The position numbers and the translations under genes were made by a program. A stretch of 64,000 nucleotides of DNA from Pseudahrensia aquimaris (lineage in GTDB: Bacteria; Pseudomonadota; Alphaproteobacteria; Rhizobiales; Rhizobiaceae), in NCBI RefSeq assembly GCF_042676045.1, contig NZ_JBHTJV010000003.1, forward strand, positions 372,001-436,000. The letters run 5' to 3'. Position 1 is the stretch's first letter, and the number at the start of each line of letters is the position of its first letter. This document shows positions 54,402 through 63,572 of this stretch, piece after piece. The notes under the pieces are model-generated. The model did no database searches, was not told the DNA's origin, and was given only the letters and a program-made list of their open reading frames with translations.

Positions 54402-54607
54402 CAGTCAATGCGCGTGTTGGCAACGAAGCGACCAAAGATCGCGAAGATTGATCCAGCCACCATCACGGCTTGCAGCACAATGTTAGTGATTTCCTCGCGT
54501 GATTGATCATCAATATCGATGCCAAACGCAGAGCCGATAGACGCAGCAACAGCGATAAGAGAAGCCCAGATGGTTTTCGAAAAATACCAAGGTTTTGAAT
54601 CTGACAT
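54401..54607 (-). CDS. holin-like small membrane protein
   Basis: 68-aa protein with two predicted membrane helices (about residues 11-28 and 44-63) separated by an acidic loop (DIDDQSREE). Size, topology and position before a spanin pair fit a class II phage holin. It starts 10 bp after the GTA host-specificity gene, so it is probably part of that transcript. No endolysin gene is adjacent. Confidence 0.68.
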   Translation of the reverse strand: MSDSKPWYFSKTIWASLIAVAASIGSAFGIDIDDQSREEITNIVLQAVMVAGSIFAIFGRFVANTRID

Positions 54608-54617
54608 TGAATGTTCC

Positions 54618-57600
54618 TTACAGTTGGATTGAAGATGAAATGCGTGTCGCTATCCCTGCCCCAACACGTTCGCTAACTTGTGAGACAGAGATGCTGATTA
54701 TGCTTGCGCCTGAGCCAAAGAGCGCAAAAAGCTCGCTCTCAGCAATCGTGAGTTCGGGTTTGATTGCGCTCCATTCGTGAACCAGTGGACCCGCTTGCAG
54801 CGTCACCAAATAGATCTCGGACGCCTCGCTCATTGGGATCTCGACAAACTGCCAATCGTCGCCACTTGCCCGGTCGCGACGGACCCATTTTATGTTGAGT
54901 GCGCCATTGACCTCTTGCTTCGCCCGAAGACGGACAGGGCCAAGCGGCAGAAGATGGCGCGTGCCGGGTTCGAAAATCGCTTCAACAGAGTTTGGAGAAT
55001 CGAGCGGCACGCCCGCAGGGCCGATGGACCAAGCCAATGCTCGACCCAAGTATTTGTCGCTTCCTACCAATGGCTCGACAGCCGCGTCCAAGACGACAAT
55101 TTGAGTGCCCTGCGCGTAACCCAACCCCGCAATGTCTTCAGTGCCGGATTGGCCGCGTAATAGGCCGCTTAACTCCCAAATTCCATTGCCCTTCGACACT
55201 GCATGGAGGAACTGGATGATTTCCCAGCCAGTCTCGTTGTTCCCCACAGCAATGGCGTTTGCGCCGTTGAGAACGCCAAGTTCCGTGCTTGAAGATAGCT
55301 CGCCGTTGAACAACTGAACTTCGATACTCGCTTCACGCAGCCAGCGGCTGGACACACTCGACGCAGGCAGGACTTGCCGCAATTCCCCTACCGTTGCGGG
55401 TGCAGGCACGCTTTGTTGGAATTCGAAGACGCCGCTGTCCCTGGCAATGTATACGTTGGCCGCATTGCGCCAAGGCAGCGCGGATATTGCGATACGGTTA
55501 GCCTGGGAAATATCGCTGAAAGGCAGATTTGGTAAATCTAGGAAAACGACAGCCAGACGCCCCAGTGCAGGGTTCGGCGTCACCGTAGTCAGCAGCGCGG
55601 ACGTTTGCGGTAAGGTTTGCTGTGGACGCACACTAACAGCAGAGCACTCCAGCGATGCGCCTTCATTAATTTCGGTCAACTGCCAGATGCGCTCTGTCTG
55701 CAAATCTTCAAACCGGACCAGATCGCCAACTGCTAACTTGGTATGCTTGCGCGATAGGTTGAACTGTATCGTATCGCGAGCGGTGACTTTGGCAGCAAGC
55801 CAACTTTCCAATTCAGGAACTAATTCCGAACCTTCGGTCGCGATTGGGAGGTTGATGCTTTGACGGTTTTTCAATCCGCCAAACGCGGTATCGACGCTCG
55901 TCTCCGCGCTTTGATAATCGCGTCCACGATCCATGTGGATGAGCGATACCGAAGCGGCAACATCATCAGCTTGCATGCGGTTACGTATGGTTGTGGGTTT
56001 GTCGTCAGTGAAAACAACTTCATCCATCGAAAGCGTTGTAATCGGGTCTGTTCCCGGCGAGCGGAAAACAAGCGTGCCGTCTTGCTCTAAAACAGTGATT
56101 TGAAACAGGTCGATCAACGCTTCCAATGATCGGCGAGCAGAAGCCTGTTCTGCCAAAATGAAACCGTCGACCATTCCATAGACTTGGCTTGTATCGACCG
56201 CTGAAAAGCCCGCTTCCAACAACAAGATTTCAATGAGATCAGCGATCCGAAGTCGGCCAAGCCTGCCGTTCAACCAATGCCCGCGCTGCCAATTTTCACC
56301 ATCCGACCAAACGTCGGTTTGTTGCGGAAAAGCAGGATATGGGCGCGCATCCCATGCCCATATTTGGCATCGTGACATATCGATCAGCGCACCAAGGCCG
56401 GAAGGCAAAGACGGATTGGTGCCGTCGTTATACTTGCTGTGTTCGCCGTCCCAATATTTCAAGAACGCATCGAGGTAGGCAGCTTGTGCGAGGTCGTCGC
56501 GCCCGCCGTTGGTGAAATAGGGCAGTCCATTCTCCGATGACTTTGAATCAGCGAAAACATTTGGTCGGGTCGCAGCATTGTGAACCGCTGGTGCGCCGAG
56601 TTCGGCAAAAATGATCGGCTTCGACAAAGGCTGCCATGGGCTTGGAGTTGAGATTTCGATTCCGCCCCGGCGATCAAAATGCTGATTTGACGCCCAATTC
56701 CGAATGTCCTTGAAACGATAGACCCAAGGCTTCTGTGCTGCACCATCGGTGATGAGGCTTCGAACGCCTGCCTCTCTGTCCCCTTCGCTGGCGTAGAACC
56801 AGTCATAGCCCTCCCCTGCTTCGATGTTGGAAAGTAGGGCGTTGGGATCGTTGGATGCTCGCCCCTGCGAGGACGGTTCGCCACCCTGCCGATGATCGCT
56901 AAGAGGGAAGTATACATCGATCGCAACAGCGTCGATATTTGCCGACGCCCAGAGCGGGTCGAGATTGTAGAACAAATCGCCAGACCCATCGTTTGGGCGA
57001 TAATGGAAATATTCCGTCCAATCTGCTGCGTAGCTGATCAGGCAGTTTGGGCCAAGCAAAGTTCGCGCGTCATCTGCCAGTTGAATTAGTGCTTCGACGA
57101 ATGGAAAGGTGTCATCAGTATCGCGCAACGATGTGAGACCGGGCATTTCTGATCCGATCAAAAACTGGTCAACGCCCCCTGCGGTTTGCGCCAGTTTCGC
57201 ATAGTGCAAAATCATGCGTCGGTAATTCCAGCCAGCCGTTTGGGTTACACCGCCGACAAAGCTGGCGATTTCATTTCGGTTGCTGGTTTGCGCGGTGTCT
57301 GGCCCTAACGAACCGGTAATACGCCCCCGCCACGGATATGCACCCTGCTCGTTTTCACCATAGGGATCCGAAAGACCATTGTTGGCAGGAATGTCCATCA
57401 TCAGGAATGGAGTGATGGCAACGCGCAGCCCTCTCGACTTAATTTCCTTGATCGCACGCAGAACCGAGCGGTCAGAAGGTGTCCCCCCTAAAGCGGGACG
57501 GCCGTCGATGCGGCTGACAAGTTCGGCCTCTTGGCGGGTCAATCCGGCACAATCCCAGTCTTCACCCACTGCCAATTTACGGCTGCCAACTTCAACCTTC

Positions 57601-58469
57601 GGGCGGATGGTGCATTGGCCTGCGCGAAGATCATTTCCAAACCAAGCGACCACCAGTGAGACTTGTTCGAGGTTGGGGCATGTCGCCTGCAACATATCGA
57701 GCGAGGCGAGAAAATCGCTTTCCGCTTCGCTTTGATGCACATTGAGAGCGATGCTGCTCAGCTTGCCACTTTCTTCGATTACGGGCTGAGTGTCATAAGC
57801 AAATTCACTGGCACCGGGAATGAGGTTGACTGCCTTGATCGTGCGCTCCAGATCACCGATGGGCTTGATAACCTCAATGGAAATTTGCGGGATGCGGTTG
57901 CCGTATTCTTCCAGCGCGAAATTCTCAAAGACCACATAGGCGGTGCCGCGATAAGCTGGCGCGCTACCAGCGCCTTGCTTGGTTTCGATCAAGGCGTCCG
58001 GCATTTGATCTTCAGTGCCACGATATACCCGTAGCGTCAGGTTGCTTTGATTGATTCGCGTGCCGTCAGCCCAGACTTGGCCGATGCCACCGATTTCACC
58101 TTCGCAAAGAGCCACCGCAAAATTTGCATAATAGCTGTATTCGGTGACGGTTGATTTAGGTGGACCACCCTTGCCGCCGCCCACCTTCTTTTTCGAAATC
58201 ACCTCTTCAAAACGGGTTGTCCAGATGATCTCGCCAGCAATACGGCTTGTGCCATAGAGGCGCGCAATAGCATTGCCTTCGCCGGAGCTTAAATAGCGAA
58301 CGCTGTCGAGCCTGGGGCCGTCGACATTCTGAGCGCCAGCACCAAACAGGCTTTGGTCGATTGCACTGCCCGCCGCCGCTCCCAACGCACTACCGATAGC
58401 GCCACCAATGGGCCCGCCGAGTGTCGTGCCGACAGTCGCGCCGACCGTTTGCAGGATGATTGTTGCCAT
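54618..58469 (-). CDS. GTA host-specificity / megatron protein (gp15-like)
   Basis: 1283-aa phage-tail hub protein. An N-terminal glycine-zipper-like stretch (GATVGTTLGGPIGGAIGSALGAAAGSA) is followed by a GTA TIM-barrel-like region (about residues 330-680; MMDIPANNGLSDPYGENEQGAYPW, FWSANIDAVAIDVYFPLSDH-like) and a C-terminal tail-attachment part. It is the largest gene of RcGTA-type clusters and recognises recipient cells. Lies 3 bp after the NlpC/P60 gene, and the holin follows after 10 bp. Confidence 0.92.
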   Translation of the reverse strand: MATIILQTVGATVGTTLGGPIGGAIGSALGAAAGSAIDQSLFGAGAQNVDGPRLDSVRYLSSGEGNAIARLYGTSRIAGEIIWTTRFEEVISKKKVGGGKGGPPKSTVTEYSYYANFAVALCEGEIGGIGQVWADGTRINQSNLTLRVYRGTEDQMPDALIETKQGAGSAPAYRGTAYVVFENFALEEYGNRIPQISIEVIKPIGDLERTIKAVNLIPGASEFAYDTQPVIEESGKLSSIALNVHQSEAESDFLASLDMLQATCPNLEQVSLVVAWFGNDLRAGQCTIRPKVEVGSRKLAVGEDWDCAGLTRQEAELVSRIDGRPALGGTPSDRSVLRAIKEIKSRGLRVAITPFLMMDIPANNGLSDPYGENEQGAYPWRGRITGSLGPDTAQTSNRNEIASFVGGVTQTAGWNYRRMILHYAKLAQTAGGVDQFLIGSEMPGLTSLRDTDDTFPFVEALIQLADDARTLLGPNCLISYAADWTEYFHYRPNDGSGDLFYNLDPLWASANIDAVAIDVYFPLSDHRQGGEPSSQGRASNDPNALLSNIEAGEGYDWFYASEGDREAGVRSLITDGAAQKPWVYRFKDIRNWASNQHFDRRGGIEISTPSPWQPLSKPIIFAELGAPAVHNAATRPNVFADSKSSENGLPYFTNGGRDDLAQAAYLDAFLKYWDGEHSKYNDGTNPSLPSGLGALIDMSRCQIWAWDARPYPAFPQQTDVWSDGENWQRGHWLNGRLGRLRIADLIEILLLEAGFSAVDTSQVYGMVDGFILAEQASARRSLEALIDLFQITVLEQDGTLVFRSPGTDPITTLSMDEVVFTDDKPTTIRNRMQADDVAASVSLIHMDRGRDYQSAETSVDTAFGGLKNRQSINLPIATEGSELVPELESWLAAKVTARDTIQFNLSRKHTKLAVGDLVRFEDLQTERIWQLTEINEGASLECSAVSVRPQQTLPQTSALLTTVTPNPALGRLAVVFLDLPNLPFSDISQANRIAISALPWRNAANVYIARDSGVFEFQQSVPAPATVGELRQVLPASSVSSRWLREASIEVQLFNGELSSSTELGVLNGANAIAVGNNETGWEIIQFLHAVSKGNGIWELSGLLRGQSGTEDIAGLGYAQGTQIVVLDAAVEPLVGSDKYLGRALAWSIGPAGVPLDSPNSVEAIFEPGTRHLLPLGPVRLRAKQEVNGALNIKWVRRDRASGDDWQFVEIPMSEASEIYLVTLQAGPLVHEWSAIKPELTIAESELFALFGSGASIISISVSQVSERVGAGIATRISSSIQL

Positions 58470-58472
58470 GAC

Positions 58473-58916
58473 CTAGGCTTTCTGTCTGTGAAAGGTGAAA
58501 CGACCGGCAATCCGCCGACGCCAAAATGGCGAGAGCGCATTTTCGACCACATGGTTGCCCTGATAGGCGTGAATGAAAGTGTCTTGGCCGGTCAGTATCG
58601 CAACGTGCTTTGCCGCTGCTCCAGCACGTATTCTAAAGGCTACGATCATCCCGGTTTCATCATCTTGGATATCGGCTTGATGAAGATATTGTCCGAGCGC
58701 TGAGAGCAGTGTTTCGTTGCGATCAATTTCCGACCACGAGCTCGCGTAATTGACTGACCCAGCAGGCACCGCACCGCCCAGCTCTGCCCAAACACCGCGC
58801 ACCAGGCCAATGCAATCGCAGCCGATGCCTTTGGCCGCTCCTTGGTGCAAATAAGGCGTGCCGATCCATTTGCGCGCAGTGGAAACCACTAACGCAGCGT
58901 CAAAGCTGTTGCTCAT
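58473..58916 (-). CDS. GTA NlpC/P60-family peptidase (gp14-like)
   Basis: 147-aa cysteine peptidase. GTPYLHQGAAKGIGCDCIGLVRGVWAELG contains the catalytic Cys, with His in HVAILTGQDTFIHAYQGNHVVE. It belongs to the tail tip and probably cuts peptidoglycan of the recipient as the particle injects DNA. It could also help release particles, as no separate endolysin was found in the window. Confidence 0.92.
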   Translation of the reverse strand: MSNSFDAALVVSTARKWIGTPYLHQGAAKGIGCDCIGLVRGVWAELGGAVPAGSVNYASSWSEIDRNETLLSALGQYLHQADIQDDETGMIVAFRIRAGAAAKHVAILTGQDTFIHAYQGNHVVENALSPFWRRRIAGRFTFHRQKA

Positions 58917-58946
58917 AATGTGTCCTAGAGTTTGATTATCGCCCGC

Positions 58947-59834
58947 TTACGGAATGAGCGGCGAACCGTCGTGGTCGTTGCCATTGGCGGCATAGTTCAT
59001 GGCAAAATCATTGCCAGGCATGTGCGGAAAACCTCGGAAATTCAGATGATTTGCGAACTTCGCTTTGCAAGTCGTGAAGCGCTTGTCACACCCCGCGACC
59101 AGTTCGAAGCCATCGCCTGGTGCGATTGGCTCCGGCGGCAAGTCCCAGAGGCGTAATTTGTCCGCCGAAGGTTCCAAACTGCTAGCGATACGCTGACGTG
59201 TTCCAACATTTGCACCGGAGCGCCATTCGATGGTGCCGCCGGAAAACCAGCCTCTCGCAAAATCAACCATCGCATTGGTGGATATTGTGCCCTGCTCCGT
59301 CACTGAATTCACTGTGCCTTCAACCGAGAATTCCGGCTGATCAAGGTCAATCAAGCACCGCGCATCCCCCAGATCCGCGTCGCAGTTTCGTCCGTATGTT
59401 CGGCCCTGCACTTTGTCGAGCAAAGCGGTAAAGCCGCGCAGTTCTGCGCGAAATAGTTGGTCTTCACGGGTAACTTCGCCAATTACCATATTGCGCAGTA
59501 AGACCCGCTCATCGGGCGATTGCCAATTGACCAACCAAACCGCAACACGGGCATCGTCGTACTTGCCGGCTTCAACATCGCGCTCGCTGATCGAACTGTC
59601 TGAAAGCGCACCGGCAACATCAACATTGTCAGCCGCAAAACCGAGTTGGCTGACGGCCTGCGTTGGTTGCAACCCGCTTTCCGGCTTGCACGTAACGGCT
59701 TCGATTTCCAAGGCCTCATCATGGTCCGTGAAGCCAAGTTTCGTGCCGTCACTGCGGGTCAAAATCCAACAGTTTGCCAGCGTGGTGCAGGTGCGCTGCA
59801 GATGAAAAAGCAAACCCTCGGGAAGCGTTCTCAC
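58947..59834 (-). CDS. GTA baseplate hub protein (gp13-like, DUF2163)
   Basis: 295-aa protein with the DUF2163 N-terminal part (CWILTRSDGTKLGFTDHDEALEI) and the phage BR0599-type C-terminal domain (GCDKRFTTCKAKFANHLNFRGFPHMPGNDF). In RcGTA the homologue is part of the baseplate hub and carries an iron-sulfur-like Cys cluster. Overlaps gp12 by 4 bp. Confidence 0.9.
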   Translation of the reverse strand: MRTLPEGLLFHLQRTCTTLANCWILTRSDGTKLGFTDHDEALEIEAVTCKPESGLQPTQAVSQLGFAADNVDVAGALSDSSISERDVEAGKYDDARVAVWLVNWQSPDERVLLRNMVIGEVTREDQLFRAELRGFTALLDKVQGRTYGRNCDADLGDARCLIDLDQPEFSVEGTVNSVTEQGTISTNAMVDFARGWFSGGTIEWRSGANVGTRQRIASSLEPSADKLRLWDLPPEPIAPGDGFELVAGCDKRFTTCKAKFANHLNFRGFPHMPGNDFAMNYAANGNDHDGSPLIP

Positions 59835-60475
59835 AGCGTCACCTCCAACAAAGGCACAGATGGAATATCTCCGGCATTGAACGCCGACAAACTAACGCTC
59901 AACTCATCATCGGCAAACCGCACTGGAACGTCGTATTCAAAGCCGGCTGTGAGCATAGCGCCCGGCTGGGGAGGCACGGAGAAGGTCACCGTACCGGTTT
60001 GATAATCGACCAAAAAGTCCGAGTTTTCCGTTTTTCCAATGCCATCAATACCAACCATCACAGAACCAGCGACCGGCAGATGTATCGGCCTCCGGTAGGC
60101 ATCGTCGCCGCCGCCATAGGCTTTCACCAATGAAAATTCTGTCTTCGCGCCGTCTCCAAGACCCAAGGGTTGATCTTCAAGTCCTATCGCGCCGTCACCA
60201 TCGCGGCTGCGCCAATCGAATGGATCCTTTAAGCGAAATCCGCTTTGAGCGCCGCGCCGCGCCTCATAGAATGCGACCACTGTCCGCAAGTCTTCCAGCG
60301 ATTTGATGCCGAACCCGGCGTCATAACGTCTGCGCGAGTGTCGCCAACGTTGGTTACGGTGCTCACGGCCAGAGCCGAGCGTTACGATTTCGGTGGCACG
60401 GGTAACGGTTCGTTGGGCACCGAATGCAATATCGCTGGGGAACGCAACGTCGTGAAAGTCAGAAATCTCTGTCAT
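59831..60475 (-). CDS. GTA distal tail protein (gp12-like, DUF2460)
   Basis: 214-aa protein. FHDVAFPSDIAFGAQ at the N-terminus, SLEDLRTVVAFYEARRGAQSGFRLKDPFDW, and VDYQTGTVTFSVPPQPG are DUF2460 signatures. It forms the distal tail ring. ATG 60475 gives the family length. Confidence 0.91.
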   Translation of the reverse strand: MTEISDFHDVAFPSDIAFGAQRTVTRATEIVTLGSGREHRNQRWRHSRRRYDAGFGIKSLEDLRTVVAFYEARRGAQSGFRLKDPFDWRSRDGDGAIGLEDQPLGLGDGAKTEFSLVKAYGGGDDAYRRPIHLPVAGSVMVGIDGIGKTENSDFLVDYQTGTVTFSVPPQPGAMLTAGFEYDVPVRFADDELSVSLSAFNAGDIPSVPLLEVTL

Positions 60476-60482
60476 TTTCGAT

Positions 60483-61028
60483 TCATGCCCCCCGTCTGCT
60501 GCGGCTGACCGTTCGGGCCAACAGAGTTGAAATTTGCGTCTGAGACTTCTGGAAACCCTGAACATCAGGCGTAGAAATATTGAACGTCACGTTTGGTGCT
60601 GGTGAGCTTGTGGGCTGCACAGATTTGACCGACGTGGGCCCTGCGAAAGTGGGCAACGCCGTTCTTGCGACATTGGCGGTTTGAGTGGCCCCGAAGACGG
60701 ATGCAATCGCACCACCGACATCAAAACCACCAGCACCGCCGCCGCCAACGACGCTATTGGTCAACGACGAAACCGCCGTTTGCAGCAAGCCACTGACGGC
60801 GTTCTCCAGCGGCTTTACGCCGGTTTGCAGCGCAATATCCGAGAGCCGTAACGCGAGCGATTTCAGGGTATCGTCAAACGATTGACCCGTTCGAATGGCG
60901 GTCCTGAACGAAGATGAAAATGCGCTGGCAAAGCGTTTGCTGGAATTTTCCAGTTCGCCCATTGCAGATTGGAAACCAGAAAAATCAGCCTCCAGCGGAA
61001 TAATGATCGGTTCTTCGGTGCGGCTCAC
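60483..61028 (-). CDS. GTA tape-measure protein (gp11-like)
   Basis: 181-aa protein: helical N-terminal part (SAMGELENSSKRFASAFSSSFRTAIRTGQSFDDTLKSL), a Gly/Ala-rich hydrophobic middle (VVGGGGAGGFDVGGAIASVFG), and a Ser/Pro-rich tail. Very short tape-measure proteins of about 200 residues are a mark of RcGTA-type particles with short tails. Overlaps the assembly chaperone gene by 4 bp. Confidence 0.87.
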   Translation of the reverse strand: MSRTEEPIIIPLEADFSGFQSAMGELENSSKRFASAFSSSFRTAIRTGQSFDDTLKSLALRLSDIALQTGVKPLENAVSGLLQTAVSSLTNSVVGGGGAGGFDVGGAIASVFGATQTANVARTALPTFAGPTSVKSVQPTSSPAPNVTFNISTPDVQGFQKSQTQISTLLARTVSRSRRGA

Positions 61029-61243
61029 AGCTTATTCCTTTCAGTGTGTTTTTTATCGGGATTGGCGCGCATCGCCTCTTTCAGCCAAGCCCGACTGAGT
61101 GGGGGCACGCGCTGCGGATTGACCGCTGAAGCGGCGGCAGTGATTTCGCGCAAAGTCATCAACCAAAAATCCTGCGAAGAAAGCCGCAGCACACCCAGAC
61201 CAAAGGCCATTAGAGTGTGCCAATCGTCCTCTTGCTTGATCAT
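61025..61243 (-). CDS. GTA tail assembly chaperone (gp10.1-like)
   Basis: 72-aa protein: WHTLMAFGLGVLRLSSQDFWLMTLREI is the conserved helix of the phage TAC/rcc01693 family, which helps load the tape measure. ATG 61243 overlaps the gp10 stop (ATGA at 61240-61243). Longer open frame upstream is antisense-like. Confidence 0.86.
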   Translation of the reverse strand: MIKQEDDWHTLMAFGLGVLRLSSQDFWLMTLREITAAASAVNPQRVPPLSRAWLKEAMRANPDKKHTERNKL

Positions 61244-61560
61244 TCTTCGGCGGTCGCCGAAAAGGTTGCGCCAAGCAATTCCGCCGCAATTCGGGCATAA
61301 CCAGCGGCTCCCCCTTCGCACTGCATTTCGGCAACTTCTGCGTCGGTAAACGTATGTCCCGCACCGCGCAGGCCGCAGCCGATAATGGAACGCAATTGCT
61401 GGGCCGTGAGGCTTTGCGAAGATAGCTGCGATACCAGATCAGAGAGCGATTTTGCGCCAAACAGCGCCTCGAGTTCAGCAAGCGCTCCCAGGGTTAGGCA
61501 AAGCGCATACGCCTTTCCATCAAGAATTGCTTCAACCTCGCCTCGATGACGGTTCACCAT
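61240..61560 (-). CDS. GTA gp10-family protein
   Basis: 106-aa GTA_gp10-type protein: GEVEAILDGKAYALCLTLGALAELEALFGAKSL is the family signature, followed by a C-terminal helix. Function in tail assembly is inferred from RcGTA. Overlaps the major tail gene (TGATG at 61558-61562) and the TAC gene. Confidence 0.88.
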   Translation of the reverse strand: MVNRHRGEVEAILDGKAYALCLTLGALAELEALFGAKSLSDLVSQLSSQSLTAQQLRSIIGCGLRGAGHTFTDAEVAEMQCEGGAAGYARIAAELLGATFSATAEE

Positions 61561-61976
61561 CAGTTCGCACCCGTGAAGGTTAGCGCACCGGCGGATTCAA
61601 GCGAAAGCTCAAACGTCACCTCCCCGTCGTGATCGCCTGAATATTCAAGCGCGGTTATTTGGAATGGGCCGCTCATTGTGCCGAAATCCGGGATCACCAA
61701 TTGCCAATCAGCAATAACGCCTGCGAAAAAGAGCGCCCGCATCGCTTCATCGGAGACAGCGTCTTTAAAGATACCGCTGCCGGACACGGATGCCTTCTGC
61801 ACCGCAGCGCCGCCAAGCAGTTCGCGCCAGCGACCCGCGCTTTCAAAATCCGTCGCGTCTACCGTCTCTGCGTTGAACGCCATACGGCGTGAACGCATTC
61901 CTGCGACTGTGGTGTACGTGCCGGAGCCGTCGGAATCGACCTTCAGCAGAAGGTCTTTGCCTTTTTGAGCAACCAT
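61560..61976 (-). CDS. GTA major tail protein (gp9-like, TP901-1 family)
   Basis: 138-aa tail-tube protein. QKGKDLLLKVDSDGSGTYTTVAGMRSRRMAFNAETVDATDFESAGRWRELL is the TP901-1/rcc01691 signature. GGAGG 8 bp before ATG 61976 supports the start and strong expression, as expected for a structural protein made in many copies. Confidence 0.93.
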   Translation of the reverse strand: MVAQKGKDLLLKVDSDGSGTYTTVAGMRSRRMAFNAETVDATDFESAGRWRELLGGAAVQKASVSGSGIFKDAVSDEAMRALFFAGVIADWQLVIPDFGTMSGPFQITALEYSGDHDGEVTFELSLESAGALTFTGAN

Positions 61977-62007
61977 GATGGTGCCTCCATAGAGTTTGAT
62001 TTTTTGA

Positions 62008-62421
62008 TTAAGCGCGCGGTTCGGTGACAGCGCGGAAGCGGATGAGTCCGTGCAGAACCCTGCCAGAAACATCGCGGGAAACTTCGCTGAACAGACAGCG
62101 CAGATTGATAAGATGATGGTCAGTGAGTGCGATCTGCCCTTCGTGCAACAAGGCCTTCACAGCATCCACCAGTCCATGACATTGCTGCCGATCTGGCGCC
62201 CGTGACCAAACATGAAGGGTGAAACTTATCACCTCCCCGGGCTCGGTCGCCGTGCTCCAGTCGGTCGCGGTCATATCGCCAATAACGAGATAAGGCGGCT
62301 TGGCGCGGTCGGGCAGTCGGTCATAGACTTTCACGCCACCCAAAAGGTCCGTCAGTTCGGGTGACTGGCTGAGCGTTTTGAAAATGCCTTGATGCAGGTC
62401 TTCCAATGGCGAAAGGCTCAT
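62008..62421 (-). CDS. GTA tail terminator (gp8-like, DUF3168)
   Basis: 137-aa DUF3168 protein: LEDLHQGIFKTL at the start, KVYDRLPDRAKPPYLVIGDMTATDWST and FTLHVWSR in the middle. It caps the tail tube. Overlaps the small gene upstream by 4 bp. Confidence 0.88.
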   Translation of the reverse strand: MSLSPLEDLHQGIFKTLSQSPELTDLLGGVKVYDRLPDRAKPPYLVIGDMTATDWSTATEPGEVISFTLHVWSRAPDRQQCHGLVDAVKALLHEGQIALTDHHLINLRCLFSEVSRDVSGRVLHGLIRFRAVTEPRA

Positions 62422-62639
62422 GGTGCAGGCTCCCTAAGTGTCGGTTGATCGGTGCCGACAAGTTCCAACCCGCCGCCCGTGCGAACGCCTCGGAAACGGG
62501 TTTCGTCCGTCTCGCGCTCAAAGCGTGCGGCGATATCATTCGCCCGTTTTTCGAGGCGGGCCTTTATCGACGTTCTGGAAATGCGGCGGCGAATGGCGCT
62601 GGCGAGGTTGGAGAGGCCGCTTTTGATGCGAAAGCTCAT
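62418..62639 (-). CDS. small GTA-cluster protein between gp7 and gp8
   Basis: 73-aa basic protein (RIKSGLSNLASAIRRRISRTSIKARLEKRANDIAARFERETDETRFRG...) overlapping both neighbours by 4 bp, so it is translated as part of the series. The helical N-terminal part and the GLELVGTD near the end recall a shortened HK97 gp10-type connector, but I cannot establish this. RcGTA of Rhodobacter has no gene listed at this position to my knowledge. Confidence 0.6.
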   Translation of the reverse strand: MSFRIKSGLSNLASAIRRRISRTSIKARLEKRANDIAARFERETDETRFRGVRTGGGLELVGTDQPTLREPAP

Positions 62640-62971
62640 CGGCCCACCTGCCGCTTACGCAGGCTTAGGTAAGCGCCGCGTTCATCGGGGTCGATCACGC
62701 TCAATATCTCAAATGATCGCTCACCCAAGATCACGCGCCAGCCGGTGCCCACATCAGTTCGAAATCGAACAGAAACACGGTGCAGAGCATATTCCTCAAT
62801 CTGCTGTGCTTCTTCCGGCCTCTGCACAGAAATGGGTTCGAAGGCTGCCCAGACTTGCGCCACATCGTTCCACACAACATCCACGCCCCCACAACCATCC
62901 GGCGTTTCCAGCGGTGCTTGAAGCGTAATGCGGTGGTTCATCTGGCCGGGGTCAAACAAGCTCCGCTTCAT
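62636..62971 (-). CDS. GTA head-tail adaptor (gp7-like)
   Basis: 111-aa phage head-closure protein: RSLFDPGQMNHRITLQAPLETPDGCGGVDVVW...VWAAFEPIS and FRTDVGTGWRVILGERSFEILSVIDPDERGAYL match the SPP1 gp16-like/stopper family. ATG 62971 overlaps the gp6 stop (ATGA); GTG 62974 is one codon upstream. Confidence 0.9.
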   Translation of the reverse strand: MKRSLFDPGQMNHRITLQAPLETPDGCGGVDVVWNDVAQVWAAFEPISVQRPEEAQQIEEYALHRVSVRFRTDVGTGWRVILGERSFEILSVIDPDERGAYLSLRKRQVGR

Positions 62972-63540
62972 CACAGGCGCACCCGATTGAACGGTGCCAT
63001 CAGAGCATCAAAGCCGGGTGGCAAAGAGACCGGCTGGTCTTGCGGCGAGATAGCTCCACGGAATTCGTACCAATGGGCGACCAGCAGCAGGATGGCGCGG
63101 CGCAAAGCGGGAGGCACATCGATGCCCAGATCGCCAAAGCCGAACACGCAATCCACTTCCAGTCCGTTCACAGCCAAGTCGTCGGCAAGGCTTGCGGCGA
63201 ATTCGATGATGACGGCATCCCCATCGCGCCGGACGGCATAGTCAGCAGGGGCGAGGATTGTGGGCGTTCCCTCGTGGTCAAACACGGTCACCGTATCGAC
63301 AGATTGGAACGGCTGGATGCGCAATTTCACCCGCCGATCAGACGGGAAACAATTTTCGTATTGACGCCAAAGCTGGGTGATGAGTTTGGTGCCGCTAGCA
63401 AATTCTACATAGGCACGCGCGGCTTCCAGCGTTTGCGCAAGCAGCGTGTCTTCGTGGTCATGATCGATGCGCAGATGGGTTTTGATTTCGGCAATCGTCA
63501 ATGGCTCCAGCGCCGCTGGAGTGATGAGAGCAGTGGTCAT
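62971..63540 (-). CDS. GTA head-tail connector (gp6-like, phiE125 gp8 family)
   Basis: 189-aa protein. LTIAEIKTHLRIDHDHEDTLLAQTLEAARAYVEFASGTKLITQLWRQY is the DNA-packaging/connector signature, ending with LLVAHWYEFRGA. It forms the ring below the portal. GGGAGGAC precedes ATG 63540. A terminator separates it from the capsid gene. Confidence 0.92.
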   Translation of the reverse strand: MTTALITPAALEPLTIAEIKTHLRIDHDHEDTLLAQTLEAARAYVEFASGTKLITQLWRQYENCFPSDRRVKLRIQPFQSVDTVTVFDHEGTPTILAPADYAVRRDGDAVIIEFAASLADDLAVNGLEVDCVFGFGDLGIDVPPALRRAILLLVAHWYEFRGAISPQDQPVSLPPGFDALMAPFNRVRL

Positions 63541-63572
63541 GTTGTCCTCCCTTCGAGGTATTGGGTGAAACG

